NCBI GenBank assembly: GCA_902651635.1 | Contig: CACRSC010000039.1 | Span: forward strand, 74,797 to 138,796 | From: Mastigamoeba balamuthi | Taxonomy: Eukaryota > Evosea > Mastigamoebida > Mastigamoebidae | Direction of reading: 5' to 3' | DNA length: 64,000 nucleotides | Part shown: positions 44,937 to 56,560 of the stretch, piece after piece | Layout of the letters: each line of letters opens with the position of its first letter | How positions within the stretch are numbered: the first letter of the stretch is position 1 | Translations under genes and position numbers: made by a program | Notes under the pieces: generated by a model | Told to the model about the DNA's origin: nothing | Databases searched by the model: none | What the model saw: only the letters and a program-made list of their open reading frames with translations

Positions 44937-45784
44937 TGTCTGTCGTTGTGTGTCGAGCTTGCTTCGAGTTCCGAGCTGTGCTGCTCAGTGGGTTCTTGTT
45001 GCTGTTGTGTCAGCGGCTATCAGATTTCCGAGCGTTTTTTCTCGGCAGAGGTGTGCTCGCGTGTCAGAAGTGCACGCCAGAAACACCCGTTGATCTCTTC
45101 TGATATCCACTCTTTGAAAAAAGGTGTGGCGTGTCAGCAGCTACCAGCAGTCCGACGCGGTGTCGGGAGAGGTGGGCGAATCTTATGTGCCTCTCCGGAG
45201 TCCAGACACAGACACCGATATGCCCGATGAGCTGCAGTCTGCACGCAGGGTGGGGGCGGGTTAGCGGCTGCACACCGCGCCGGAAGGCAGGCTCCCCGCC
45301 GGCACATTACTGTGCTCTGCTGCAGGTTCCTATACACCACAAGTCCTCGCATTTCACATGAAGCACTCGTCTCGCCCGCGTGTACGTGACGTGGCGCCTT
45401 GGGCCTTGCAACACGTATGCAGAGACTCAGGGGGCAGGGAGGCAGCCATCGTCCACAGAGCTCAGCACGGGGCACCACGCACCATGCACTCTGAGAGGCA
45501 GACAGTATCACAGGTGACACAGACAACACGCCGCCCACGGCTGCCGTCGCCTGCTTCTGGTGAGTGTGCGCTCGATGTTGTTCGGGTGCCTCCTCAGCAA
45601 GTGCTGCTCCCCTCTGCTCCTCTGGACAGGTTTCCCAACTCTCCCCTCCCCGGCTGTGCCCCGGCAGGGGAGGAACACCCGGGGCAGCAGCGCATAGGGC
45701 GGGCCCGGTGTGGGCAACGGCGACCCATCGGGGATGATCGAGCAAAGAGGGCGTATCTGAGAGGGCGCGACGTCAGGATATGGA
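44916..45784 (+). repeat. Duplicated 5' region of nitroreductase (partner 45786-46649)
   Basis: The 869 bases 44916-45784 align with 45786-46649 (864 bases) from CTTGGCCTTGCCTGTCGCCA to GTCAGGATATGGA, with many small differences and indels (a few per cent). They are separated by one N. The divergence suggests two haplotypes placed in series rather than identical contig ends. Both copies carry the start codon region of the nitroreductase gene. Confidence 0.8.
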
Positions 45785-45785
45785 N
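45785..45785. other. Single N at contig join
   Basis: One N between the two diverged copies of the nitroreductase upstream region. Confidence 0.9.
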
Positions 45786-46649
45786 CTTGGCCTTGCCTGT
45801 CGCCATGTTGTCGATGATCGTTGTGTGGAGCTCGCGCTTCGGGTTCCGAGCTGTGCTGCTCAGTGGGCTCTTGTTGCTGTTGTGTCAGCGGCTATCAGAT
45901 TTCCGAGCGTTTTTCTGGGCCGGTGTGCTCGCGTGTCAGAAGTGCGCACCAGAAACACCCGTTAATCTCTTCTGATATCCACTCTTTGAAAAAAAGGGTG
46001 TGGCGTGTCAGCAGCTACCAGCAGTCCGACGCGGTGTCGGGAGGTGGGCGAATTATGTGCCTCTCCGGAGTCCAGACACAGACACCGATATGCCCGATGA
46101 GCTGCAGTCTGCACGCAGGGTGGGCGCGAGTTAGCGGCTGCACACCGTGCCGGAAGGCAAGCTCCCCGCCGGCACATTACTGTGCTCTGCTGCAGGTTCC
46201 TTTACACCACAAGTCCTCGCATTTCACGTGAAGCACTCGTCCGCGTGTGCGTGACGTGGCGCCTTGGGCCTTGCAACACGTGTGCGGAGACTCGGCAGGG
46301 AGGCAGCCATCGTCCACAGAGCTCAGCACGGGGCACCATGCACCATGGACTCTGAGAGAGGCAGACAGGATCACAGGTGACACAGACAACACGCCGCCCA
46401 CGGCTGCCGTCGCCTGCTTCTGGTGAGTGTGCGCTCGATGTTGTTCGGGTGCCTCCTCAGCAAGTGCTGCTCCCCTCTGCTCCTCTGGACAGGTTTCCCA
46501 ACTCTATCCTCCCCGGCTGTGCCCCGGCAGGGGAGGAACACCCGGGGGGCAGCAGCGCACAGGGCGGGCCCGGTGTGGGCAACGGCGACCCATCGGGGAT
46601 GATCGAGCAAAGAGGGCGTATCTCAGAGGGCGCGACGTCAGGATATGGA
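45786..46649 (+). repeat. Second copy of the duplicated upstream region
   Basis: Probably the alternative haplotype of 44916-45784. The real intergenic distance between the nitroreductase and the D-lactate dehydrogenase is therefore likely about 1.06 kb rather than 1.92 kb. The shared region should contain the divergent promoters. Confidence 0.75.
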
Positions 46650-46859
46650 GCGTTCGTGCCCGATATGACGGCAGTGACTCACCCCCTCCCCACATCGGTG
46701 GTGCACGCAGATGCTGGGATTTCCCCCCTGTACTAGTTGTACAATCGCTCTCGCAGAGACTAGAGAGAAGGAGCAGCCAGCCCCTCACAACCCTCGCAGC
46801 ACTCCCAGCACCCCCGCACCCTCGATCCTCGACCCTCGAGCACGCTCCGACACCCAGCC

Positions 46860-48412
46860 ATGGCGATGCGCATCACGTTCTTCTCGACCAAGCCCTACGA
46901 CAGCGCCAACTTCACCGCTGCCGCCTCCTCCGCCAAGTGGGCCCAGCGCCTCCCCACCGAGCTCGTCTTCCACACGCAGCCCCTCACCCTCGCCACCGTC
47001 CACCTCGCCAAGAACTCCCGTGCGCCCCCCCGCGTCCCCGGCTGCGCTGGTGCCCGTGTGCGGAGGGAGCGCTGCTGTGTTATAAATAACACACGTGTCC
47101 CCTCTACGACATCTCTGCGGGCAAAAATAAATGCAACGCGCACACGCCGCCGGTTTTTCGCGCTGAAATGCGACGCGGGCGACGGTTCTGCGGGCACTGA
47201 GACGGCTGCTGTCGCAGAGGCGGTGTGCGTGTTCGTCAACGACGACTGCGGGGCGCCGGTGCTGCAGGCGCTGCACGCGGCGGGCGTGCGGCTGCTGCTG
47301 CTGCGCTGCGCGGGCTTCAACAACGTCGACCTGGCCGCAGCCGACGCCCTGGGCCTGGCCGTCATGCGCGTGCCGCGCTACTCGCCCAACGCGGTCGCCG
47401 AGCACGCGGTGACGCTGGCGATGGCGCTCAACAGGCGCATCGTCAGCGCCTGCAACAGGGTCAAGCAGTTCAACTTCAGCCTCGAGGGCCTCCAGGGCTT
47501 CGACGTCGCCAAGCGCACCGTCGGCGTCGTCGGCACCGGCGCCATCGGCAAGATCACCGCCAGGATCATGATCGGCTTCGGCGCCAAGGTCCTCCTGTGC
47601 GCACTCACACAGTCCTTCGATTCCCGGACCTTTCGCGGATATTCCTCTCCCCCGGGGAGATTTCCCCGGGAAAGAAAGATACCCGGATCTTCTGGTTCTG
47701 ATTCTCTCTCTCTCTCTCGCGCGCGTGCAGGTTCGACCAGTACCCCGACCGCGCGTGGGCGCAGAAGCTCAAGGGCAGCGCCGTGTACGTGCCGTTCGAC
47801 GAGCTGCTGCGCAGGTCGGACATCATCTCGCTGCACATGCCCATGACGCCGCAGAGCAGGCACATCATCAACGCCAACACCATCAGGACGATGAAGCAGT
47901 GCGTCCCACTCCTCCCCCTTCTGCGCCGTGTTTGCACCGATTCAGATCGGGTTTTCTGGCATGGAGAGGGAATGCCCACCCGAGTCACTTGGCCCGCCGT
48001 CTCACAACGGGTTTTCGTTCCCTTTTCGCGCAGCGGAGTGATGCTCATCAACACGAGCCGCGGAGGGCTGCTGGACACGCCGGCGGTGATCGAGGGGCTG
48101 GTGTCGGGCCAGATCGGGTACCTGGGCATCGACGTCTACGAGAACGAGACGCCGTACTTCTTCCAGGACCACTCGGGTCGCGTCATGAAGGACCCCGTGC
48201 TCGCGCGCCTGCTGTCGTTCCCCAACGTCATCATGACGGCGCACCAGGCGTTCATGACCGAGGACGCCATGCAGGCCATCAGCAACGTCTCGCTCGAGAA
48301 CGCCGAGATGTTCCTCAAGGGCACCTGGGCCGGCAACCCCAACCAGTGCACGCAGCAGAAGGGCGCCGCCCCCGCCCGCCAGCCCGTCGCCATGCCTGCC
48401 GCCAGGCTCTGA
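46860..48412 (+). CDS. ldhA: D-lactate dehydrogenase (D-2-hydroxyacid dehydrogenase family)
   Basis: NADH-dependent reduction of pyruvate to D-lactate, a cytosolic fermentation step (family assignment). Exons: 46860-47019, 47218-47596, 47731-47898, 48034-48412; 361 residues, near the usual 330-340. Start motif MRITFFSTKPYD is typical of the LdhA branch. The NAD-binding motif is GVVGTGAIGK; LRCAGFNNVDL and NTSRGGLLDT supply the substrate-binding Arg. The DVYENE segment and TAHQAF provide the acidic partner and catalytic His. There is no targeting peptide. The LdhA type is mostly bacterial, so lateral acquisition followed by intron gain is plausible. The first intron (198 nt) is in frame and could be partly retained, but the family alignment favours splicing. 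Confidence 0.88.
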
Positions 48413-49246
48413 GCGCCGCCAGCCAGCGCCCGAGAGATTCGTCTCTGCTCCTAGTCAGTGATACGGGAACTCAGAGCTTTTTCAGTCTCTCAGTCTAATT
48501 GTCGCTGTTGCTGTCTTCCAGCTTGTGGTTGCCGGCTGATTCAATTGCCTTTCTCGAATAATTATTGTGGGCTCGGTTGTTGGCCTCGGCCAGCGGTGTG
48601 GCTTCTGCAACCTCCCTTTATTGGACCTGCAACCAGTTCGGAACGGATCTCCCACTCTTCTTACGACCTTCATGCCCACGTCTAGACCACGAAGTCTCAA
48701 ACGAGACAATGAGCAGTGCCACAATACCACACTTCCCATCTGTTCTCAGCAGGTGTTCTACCTGCACGTGCACTTCGCTGGTGGAAACCGACGCCACATA
48801 GAATGCTGCCGGGGGTGACACCGGAGCTCTGAGTGCTCATCGCCACTAGGGCGAGCGTGTCAAGTGAGGCCTGCAGGGACCGAGAGCACGAGCACTACCG
48901 TCGGCAGTGTGGCCGAGCCCGTTGCAAAGTGACCGTAGCGTCCGCGCACGTGGCATCTGTGAGAGCAGCGAGCTCACCAAGAGAGGCCACGGCCTGCCTC
49001 TGCCGACGACTTCAACCACCGAGAACGAGTCACCTGCCGCGACCGAACAAGAGGTGCCGACGCAGGGCTGCAGTTTTAGCTACACCTCGCCTGAAGCGAA
49101 ACACTCTGCCGCCAAAATTTGAAAAAGAAAAAAAAAGGAGCTCCTTGAATCCAATTAAGCTTATCTTTTTTTTGAGCTGTCGTAGGGTATCTTCTGTTTT
49201 TTTCAGTTGTGTGCTGTTGTGTGCGCCAAACGTTCTCACCGCGCAG
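48413..49246 (+). other. Intergenic spacer
   Basis: Between the D-lactate dehydrogenase and the helicase-like/methyltransferase gene. Short frames only, with A- and T-runs near 49120-49205. It may include an unrecognised 5' exon or UTR of the downstream gene; otherwise I see nothing. Confidence 0.4.
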
Positions 49247-51918
49247 ATGTCCAGTCACGCCGCATGGGAAACTCCTCCCAGCCGGCCCTGTGGGACAGAG
49301 TTCAGGGAGGCCATGGATGCGTACAGGAGGAGAACGCCCACTGCTGTCCACGACAGCGGGAAACTTGTGGGGAAGGTCGCCCTGACTCCGCCTCTATTTC
49401 GCCTGCTGCCTGGTGGCTCACTGCGTCACCCTCCTGCGCCAGGCCCTTTTCGACCTCATCGGCACGGCCGTCGCAGAGCGTGGCCCGGGAACCCAGCAGC
49501 CTTTCACGGCCGTCCACGTCCTCCTCCTGGTGCAGCCGTTGAACACCCTGTACGAGCAGAGCCTGCAGCGGCTCGAAGAAGCGCTCGGCCACTGCAGACG
49601 CCTCACGGAGCAGTACAACTACCTGTGCATCAAGCTCGGACGCGGTTACATGTCTGAAAACGAGTTTGAGGGGTGGATCGGTGAGCAGTCACCGTTTTCG
49701 TTCATTTTTCAAACAACCCGCGTGTTCACCAGGGATGGTGAGAGGCAACCCCGACGCCCTGTTCTTGGTCATTCACGACGAGTGCGACTGGGGGTCCGCT
49801 ACTGGCTCGATCGCAGAGAAGCGTCTCAGAGTCGTCGAGCCGGAAATAACGAACGTCGTCTTCCTCCACGTCAGCGCCACGCCGCAGAACCTCTGCGTGG
49901 ATTCGGACGCTGTGCCTGTGGGCAACATCGTGGACTGGGAGACCGCTGCAGGCGGGCTCGGCGAATACAAGGGTGTGCAGTGGTACCTCGCCCCCCGCGC
50001 ACCGCAGGAGCCGCCCCGCTACTTCAAGGTTCTCCCGTACAGCCACAATGACAACGCTTCTCGGGTGAACGCGCTCATCAACGAGTACTCGTCCGGCGTG
50101 CAGGCCTGCCGGGAGAACAACTGGAGAGTTCCCCAAGATGGTGTTCCCGAGCACCTCGTTCCAGGTTCGGTCTGTTATCCCTTTACCTCTAACGGCTCCC
50201 GATTTGCAGCGATGCAGGCGCTATGTGCCTCGGATTTCCGTCTCGTTCTCGTTCGGCTCTCCTCCCTTCCCGACGACCTGGATCCGCTGCTGACACTGCA
50301 GCAACTCGGAATTCACCCAGACGGGACGGTAAGACATGAGCGCTCTCAAGACCTCACACGGGTCTTGTTCCAGAAGCAATTCGACGTCGCGATCGATACC
50401 TCGGATATCCCATTTGTCGGGAACTGTGCCAAAGGGAAATTTTCTCACTTTGAAAACCCGACTGTGCTGAGGTACCCCAGGCAGTACGAAGGTATGCTCT
50501 TTCTTCGTGCAGGGGGTTCCCCTCCTAATTTCTGGGACAGATCTTCCTCGTGTGTGCACGCACCCGCTCCTCCTCTTCGTCCAGTACAAGGCACGCCGCG
50601 GGGACACCATGCCATGCCCATTCGTGTCGTACGACCTGAGGGATTCGAACCGCAACATGCCCACATATGAGACTTCGTTCATGCAGGAGGTTGGCCGTGC
50701 TTTCGGGTACAGATCGCGATTCTAGTGTCACAGTTTTCTCACGTGGTCAATAACAATAGGTACGGAGACAGGCCCGTTCTGCTCCTGACGCCGAATGGCT
50801 TTGACGGGCTCCAAGGGCATGTGAAGAGGCTGGACACGCGGGTTGCCAAGAAACGAAACATGCCCTTGGACAGCGACACGTATGTGAGGGTCCTCTCAGA
50901 CGACAGCACTCTCCGCCAGCTCTTCGAGCCCTCCAAGTCATCGATGTGGTCTTCGCTCCCAGAGCAGCACCGCTTTGTTCTGCGTGCTTTCCCTCAGGTC
51001 TCCCTTTTCAGCTGCTTTGTGTTTGTAACCCATCCGTTTTTCAGATAGGAAAGACGGGCGCATTCCTGCATGCCGTGTGCCTTCTCAGGGATTGGATACT
51101 CCAGGTGCCTGGTGCCATTGCGCCTGGAGGACAGCCAAATCCTGGGGTTCCCCAGACCATAACAGAAGCAGTTCCCGTACCTGCTGCAGATTCGAAGTCC
51201 GATGCAGACTTTGAAGACGGAGTTTCTGACGAGGTCACCGATCCCTCGTGCTACCTCCAGTTGCTACGCCACCTGCACAGGAGGGACCCAACCTCGGCAG
51301 ATGGCTGGGACGACCTCGTTCAGTTCCACAAGATGTGCAAAAGCACGCACTTTGTCCAGCACATGAACGTCAAGTGTGCTGAAGTGGTGGGAAAAGTGGC
51401 CACGGCATACCACAAGAGCCTTGAAGGCCCAATCCGGGTCATTGATATGGGATCTGGAATCGAGACGCCGTTGTACATGCTCCTTTCTGGTCAGACACAC
51501 GCGCAGTACGAGGTAATCAGTGTCGATCACCTTATCACCACAGCCGAGCAGCTACCCTACCACCAGTGAGCCACACTTCCATTGTATCACGCTGATACAT
51601 ATCTCCTTCAGTGTCATAGTCGGAGACATGGGAGCATTGCCAATGATTCAGAACGACTGGGCCCAGGTGGTAGTCTTCTGCCTGTCTGCAACGTGGGGTG
51701 GAGGGGATAACACAGCACGCTATCTCACTGAGGCAGTCCGCATGCTCGCTCCAGACCACGAACTGATCATTCTCACACTGGAGAAAGAGAAAGCTGTTAT
51801 TGTGGAGTCCTTGAAACGGTTCGACCAGCTCAAGCCGCGCCAAAACAGATCATACACGTTCAACAACAAGAAGTACTGGATACTGTGGTTCTACAAAACC
51901 GTCCCTGTGGAGCTCTAA
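49247..51918 (+). CDS. Permuted helicase-like protein fused to Rrp8-like methyltransferase
   Basis: Exons: 49247-49375, 49443-49680, 49733-50164, 50210-50328, 50374-50491, 50541-50706, 50760-50997, 51045-51565, 51612-51918; all phases agree, giving 755 residues. Helicase-like motifs appear in unusual order: an Asp-Glu box HDECDW (about 137-142), VSATP (about 169-173, motif III-like), MQEVGRAFG (about 390-400, motif VI-like), and only then a P-loop-like QIGKTGAF (about 480-487). A SAM methyltransferase-like domain follows (about 590-755): VIDMGSGIE for motif I, GDMGALP, and VVFCLSATWGGG with YLTEAVRML, which resembles Rrp8-type rRNA methyltransferases. The P-loop lies after motif VI, as expected for a circularly permuted SF2 core. 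Function unknown; RNA-directed modification is a guess. Upstream exons cannot be excluded. Confidence 0.75.
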
Positions 51919-52540
51919 TATACTATGCCAGCTAATGTGGACCTGCCTCCAGAGTTCCTGCAAGCTCAGGGCACCTTGAAAGTGAAGGGTGCAATCTTAT
52001 GGGAAATGCCAACACGAACACTGATCCCATAAGACCCAAGTCTGACCAGCAATATGCAAAATATATACTGCTTCTCTTGCCCTTAACTATCTGGGATCAT
52101 ATGATCAGCATTATTCATCTTGTACCATTATTAGTGAATGCTGAATGCAATAACATAATAAACATTTGGTCATCGCTGCGACTTGTGCGCATGGAGTGAT
52201 AAATCTTTAGCGATGTTATTTCAGTGCTAATTTAGCGCTTCCATCACTAATTTAGTGCTAATTCTAGCGCAAAATAGCGCTATATTGCTAAAAGTGATTT
52301 TAGTGCTATATGCGACCTAAATTCAGCATTATTGCCTTTTTATATATCGCTACACATCGCTTCAATAGCTACTAGCACAAATATTTGCACTAGTAGCGAT
52401 TGTAGTGCTATTTAGTGATGCAATTCTATCGAATGCATTGCATATAGTACTAACAATCGCATGTAGTGAAAGTTCAGCACATTTAGCACATTTTTGCAAT
52501 TATTCATCGCTGAGGTCTGTCTTTTTTTTCCAAGTCAAAC
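51919..52540 (+). repeat. AT-rich region with TAGCGCTA-type repeats
   Basis: From about 52190 the sequence is filled with variants of TAGTGCTA/TAGCGCTA and related 8-mers. Similar blocks occur at 55741-55860 and 57615-57735. No gene recognised. This marks the left edge of a repeat-rich island and may be a subterminal part of the transposon described next. Confidence 0.55.
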
Positions 52541-52544
52541 CTCT

Positions 52545-53783
52545 GTTTTGGCTTTTTCACTGGGGTGGTCTGGGAAACCAGGCCTCCCTGGGAATACGGT
52601 GCAGGAGGTTCTCTCCAAGGTACCAGGCATCTAGGTTCATGATGATTATGATGGCTGACCTCAGCAGGTCATTGCTCATCACCTTCTTCCCCTTGTACTT
52701 CTTGCCCACGATGTTGAATCGGGACATGAAGCCCAGGTAGTGCTCTACCCTGCTTCTTCAGCGCCTGTGAACTCAGTTTCACTGGCATTCGAACCTGGTG
52801 TACTTGAGGGGGGTTTTCCTTTGCCTTCCATTGATAGAGTCAAACAGAGAGGCATGCTTGAAGGGGGTCAGCAGCTCACTGCTTGGGACAATGACATAGG
52901 CATTGTCAGCCAGCAGCCGTGTCCCTTGCAGTTCAATGCCTGGAGCTGAGCTCTGCCAGATCTTCAGGTCGTGGCGAACCCCCTCGTACAACCCTTGAAC
53001 GTCCATGGGGATGCCCTGGTTGTTGACCACCACCTGGATCTTCACCACGTGACCCTTGTACTTGCCATTGTAGAACTTGTCCTGCTTCTTGCTGGGCTGT
53101 GAGATGTCAATGGCCTTGACATCCACAGACCCGTGGATTGTACGAGACCAGGGTGGTGGAAGCCTGTTGGCCTCAGATGTCCGGGCATTCCAGACACTCT
53201 GTGCATTTTAAAGATATCAGGTTGATTCATTTATAACAAGCAAATGAATTGATAAATGCACGTTTTAAATTTTTAGAATAAATTGACACACGGGTACATG
53301 CGTGCCCTGAAATTATCAATTGATTAATAGTGAATTGATACTGATTTCATTTAGATGAAATAAAAATTGTGTTGTGTGATGATATTTAAGTGGGCCTTAC
53401 CTCCATCTCGTTGACATACTCTGCCAGGTAGAGCCAGTGTTGAGCCATCATGTGCTGGAAGTGGCTTGGGTCGGGAGCCTCCAGGAACGTCTCAGAGGCA
53501 AGCACTCCATAGTGTTTAAGGTATAGCAGCAGGTCCAGCAGGTCTCCCAGCTTCTTGAAGGGGGTGTCTGGCCCTTCATAACGCTGAAATACCCGTTCCA
53601 GGAATTGGACAGGGTACCCAGCATGCTTTGGCAATGGACTTGTGCAGCTTGTGCAGGAGACGCTGCTGCCTGGCTACTGGTGCAGCAATGATAGGGTTGT
53701 CCTGGGACTTGATCATGTTGGTTGGCTGGGTTTTTGGCAAGTAGGTTGGCTGGGTTTTTTGGCAAGTGCAGTGTGTGTAGCAA
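52545..53783 (-). pseudogene. Decayed DDE transposase (Harbinger/DDE_Tnp_4-like)
   Basis: Reading the minus strand, 53126-52779 encodes VDVKAIDIS, FYNGKYKGH, VRHDLKIW and LADNAY, the pattern of DDE-superfamily (DDE_Tnp_4/HARBI1-type) transposases with the first two catalytic Asp. The following C-terminal part (VEHYLGFMSRF, about 52730-52560) is in another frame after stops. The N-terminal part (53634-53386) is also in a separate frame. The gene is therefore broken by at least two frame changes, though introns may explain some. It is head-to-head with the gene at 54142-55453. Confidence 0.7.
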
Positions 53784-54141
53784 TGTATGTGCTGAATGCG
53801 TATTTAATGACTGAATAAATGAGATACAAGCACAAAATGCGTTTTATGTGCATGCAGCTCATGACGCAATTGACGCGATGTGACGTTGCCATTTTCTCAG
53901 ATTATTTCGCTGGAAAACGATTGGAGTGATGACTGACGCACTTAGCCTGTTTTTTTCTGACACCTTAAAAACACTCTCTGGTCCCCCCTGCATTCACGCT
54001 CAGTTGTCACGCATGTCTGCGGTCCCCCCTTCCGCCCCCCCGCCCCCGCCTGTGCGCGCCGTGCCACCCTCCCCAGCTGCAGCAGCACGGCCATGAAAAG
54101 GCGATAGCCTGCACACTCTTGTGTGGGCTGTCGCCGAGTAC

Positions 54142-55453
54142 ATGGCTGTGCTGTACAGCCCGAAATTCAAGTGGGAGCCAACAGACCGGCAACTGCGTGC
54201 CTGGGCACTGCCAGTCGTCTGGCACGATGCCAAAGACCTAAAGGTGCGTGCTTCCTCCCCTGCTTCCCCTTCGTTCCCCTTCAGTCCCCTTTCCCCCCCT
54301 GTTTTTCCTTCACTGACCCCCCCTTGCCCCCCTTGCAGAACAGGCACAATTCATGGCGGGCGGGCAAGAAAGACTTCCCCGTTCCTGAATTGTCAGAGGC
54401 ACAAATGCTGCGCCTCGTGGAGGAGTTGGGTGGGGTGCATCCTGCCCTCCTCTTGCCCTCCCTGCCCTCCAACCTGCCCTCTCTCATTTTTGCGATTTTC
54501 CCCCGTTTTTCACATTTTTTCCCTGTTCCCCCGTTTTTCTCAGGTTTGGATGCCCCTGGAAACAGGGAGTGCTGCCCCTGCAGCACCTGCTGCACCAGCA
54601 GCACCAGTGGATGTAGGTGGTGGCACGGTTGCTGCCATTGTGGAAGCACTTCATACAGGTTTCTGCCAAATCACGGTGTGTTTTTCCTTCCTCTCCCACC
54701 CCCCCCCCCCTCCTTGTTTTTCTTGCGAAAACTAATCGAAAAATGACACAGGAGCAGCTCAGGGAGAAGATGCGGCTCGAACACTGGCAGAACCACACTG
54801 ACTACAAGTACCATAGGCGTGCATAACGTGAGGACCAGGACGAGCAGCGGCAAGGTGGCACAGTGGCCACCATCACCATCAGAGCTGCAGCCCAATCAGC
54901 AGCCCCCCCATCAGCAGTGTGGGAAGCTCTTCCTCTGAGGAGGAGCTCACCTCGTGCACCTCCTCAGAGGAGGAGGCCCAGGCCTGCTGTAACAGCCTGG
55001 GCAGAAAGGTGTGTTCCCCTTCCCCCCCTGTTCCCTCCTTTTCTCTCTGTAGTATTTGAATTTAAGTAAAGGGGGGTTTTTTCTCCCCAAATTGTGTACC
55101 TTTGCGCATAGTGCACATATTGCGCAATTTTGTGCACCATATCCTGCTCCTTTTACTGCTCTCTTCTTTTGTTTTAACCTAAGTTTATGCAGGATGGGGC
55201 CCCTGAGGCTTCTGAGCAGGAGAAGCAGGAGGAGCAGGAGGAGCAGGAGAAGCAGAAGAAGCAGGAGGAGCAGGAGGAGCAGGAGGAGCAGCAGGAGCAG
55301 CAGGAGCAGCAGCAGGATGACATCGACTGGCAGGACATCGCCATCCTTAAGAGCATGGGACCTGATGATGTGCGGTGCCTCTCTGCACAGCAGAAGAGGC
55401 GCCACACTGTGCTGCTTAAGCAGCACAGCACTGCTGATATAGCAAAGAAATAA
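54142..55453 (+). CDS. Unrecognised multi-exon gene, possible transposon partner ORF
   Basis: Likely exons by splice signal and phase: 54142-54243, 54339-54434, 54544-54675, 54752-54826 and 55193-55453. Introns have long C/T tracts before CAG. The first exons read as a globular protein (FKWEPTDRQLRAW, SWRAGKKDF). Exon 3 has an Ala/Pro run. The last exon is a Glu/Gln-rich repeat (EQEEQ, about 35 residues, coiled-coil-like) followed by DIDWQDIAILKSM. The link between 54826 (TAA) and 55193 is uncertain: 54830-55011 looks partly coding (SSSSEEE) in another frame, so the gene may be broken. It is divergent from the decayed transposase, as in two-gene Harbinger elements, whose second ORF is normally a Myb-like binding protein. 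I see no clear Myb signature. Confidence 0.4.
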
Positions 55454-56204
55454 ATATAAAATTTTAAAGTAGAATTTTGTATTTGTTTTATTCGATAAAT
55501 GCGATTGTAATGATTTAATCGCATTTAGTGATTCAATCACAAAATGTGCATCATGTGCATTTAGCGCCAATAGTGTGTGTAGCATATTAAATAATTATAA
55601 TTGATTTGTTTTCGTGATTAATGTGCATATTGCACATTAATCGTATGTGTGATGCATGTGCTACATATGCATGTATCACTGCATACGAATGATGTGTAAT
55701 ATGCACATTAATCACATATAGTGCATGATGTGCAAGAATGAACTAGCGCTAAACTAGTGCTAATTCAGTACTAGAATTTGTGCTGAAAACGTAGTGCTAC
55801 ATGCACTAATTTAGTGATTCAGTGCATAAAACGCAGTGATGACTAAAAGTTTAATGTGGTTATTCCTTTATATGAGGGCATAATCATAAATAATGATGTG
55901 AAATGGGAACAGAAACAGTCATTGCAGATACAATTCCATGCACTCATTTGCACACAGACTATGTCTATCAACGTCGCTTTGATAAGTATCACTGCACCCT
56001 TGGCCTGCCCATCTGACTGCAGATGGGAGGCTGTAGTGAAAGACCCAGAACACGAGGAACCTCTCTCCTGAGAAGGCTAGCCAGGTTAGGCCCTCTATCA
56101 GACATGAGGGGCACCAACGAAATATAAGACCTTGTGAACAAACACCTGGGCACAGGCACTTGCTGTAGTGCTAGTCAGAGGTTTTGCAATAGTCCACTTT
56201 GTGA

Positions 56205-56560
56205 ATGAGTTCACAAAAACAATGAAATACTTGGGCCCTGAGGTCAAAGAAGCTCACATAGTCCGTATACAACCAGAATGGTAAGCTTCAGTTCGGAAAT
56301 GCCAGGACTGGTGCATGAACTAGAGTGCTCTTAATCATCTCGAATACATCACATTCAGCAGCAGTCCAGGTCCACGAGACATCCTTGTACAGAAGGTCAT
56401 GAAGTGGCACTGCAAATCCTACAAAATGCCCAATGAACTAATAATAATAAGACCCAGAAATGCTCGGAGTTCATTACAGTCACGAGGTACTGGGCAGATC
56501 ACAAGGAACGATGACTACTGATGACGCCTGTGGTGACACCAACTCTTGAATGATGCAGGC
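56205..56560 (-). mobile_element. Ty3/Gypsy reverse transcriptase/RNase H fragment, decayed
   Basis: The minus strand reads ELRAFLGL, then in another frame FAVPLHDLLYKD, WTWTAAECDVFEMI and APVLAFPN followed by a stop. This is the characteristic junction between reverse transcriptase and RNase H of Ty3/Gypsy retrotransposons. Stops and frame changes show it is a relic. Confidence 0.7.

Noticed and set aside
50492-50540. Frameshift in the helicase-like gene near a GGGGG run
   Set aside because: A 49-nt GT-AG intron (50492-50540) with matching phase explains the frame change without any error.
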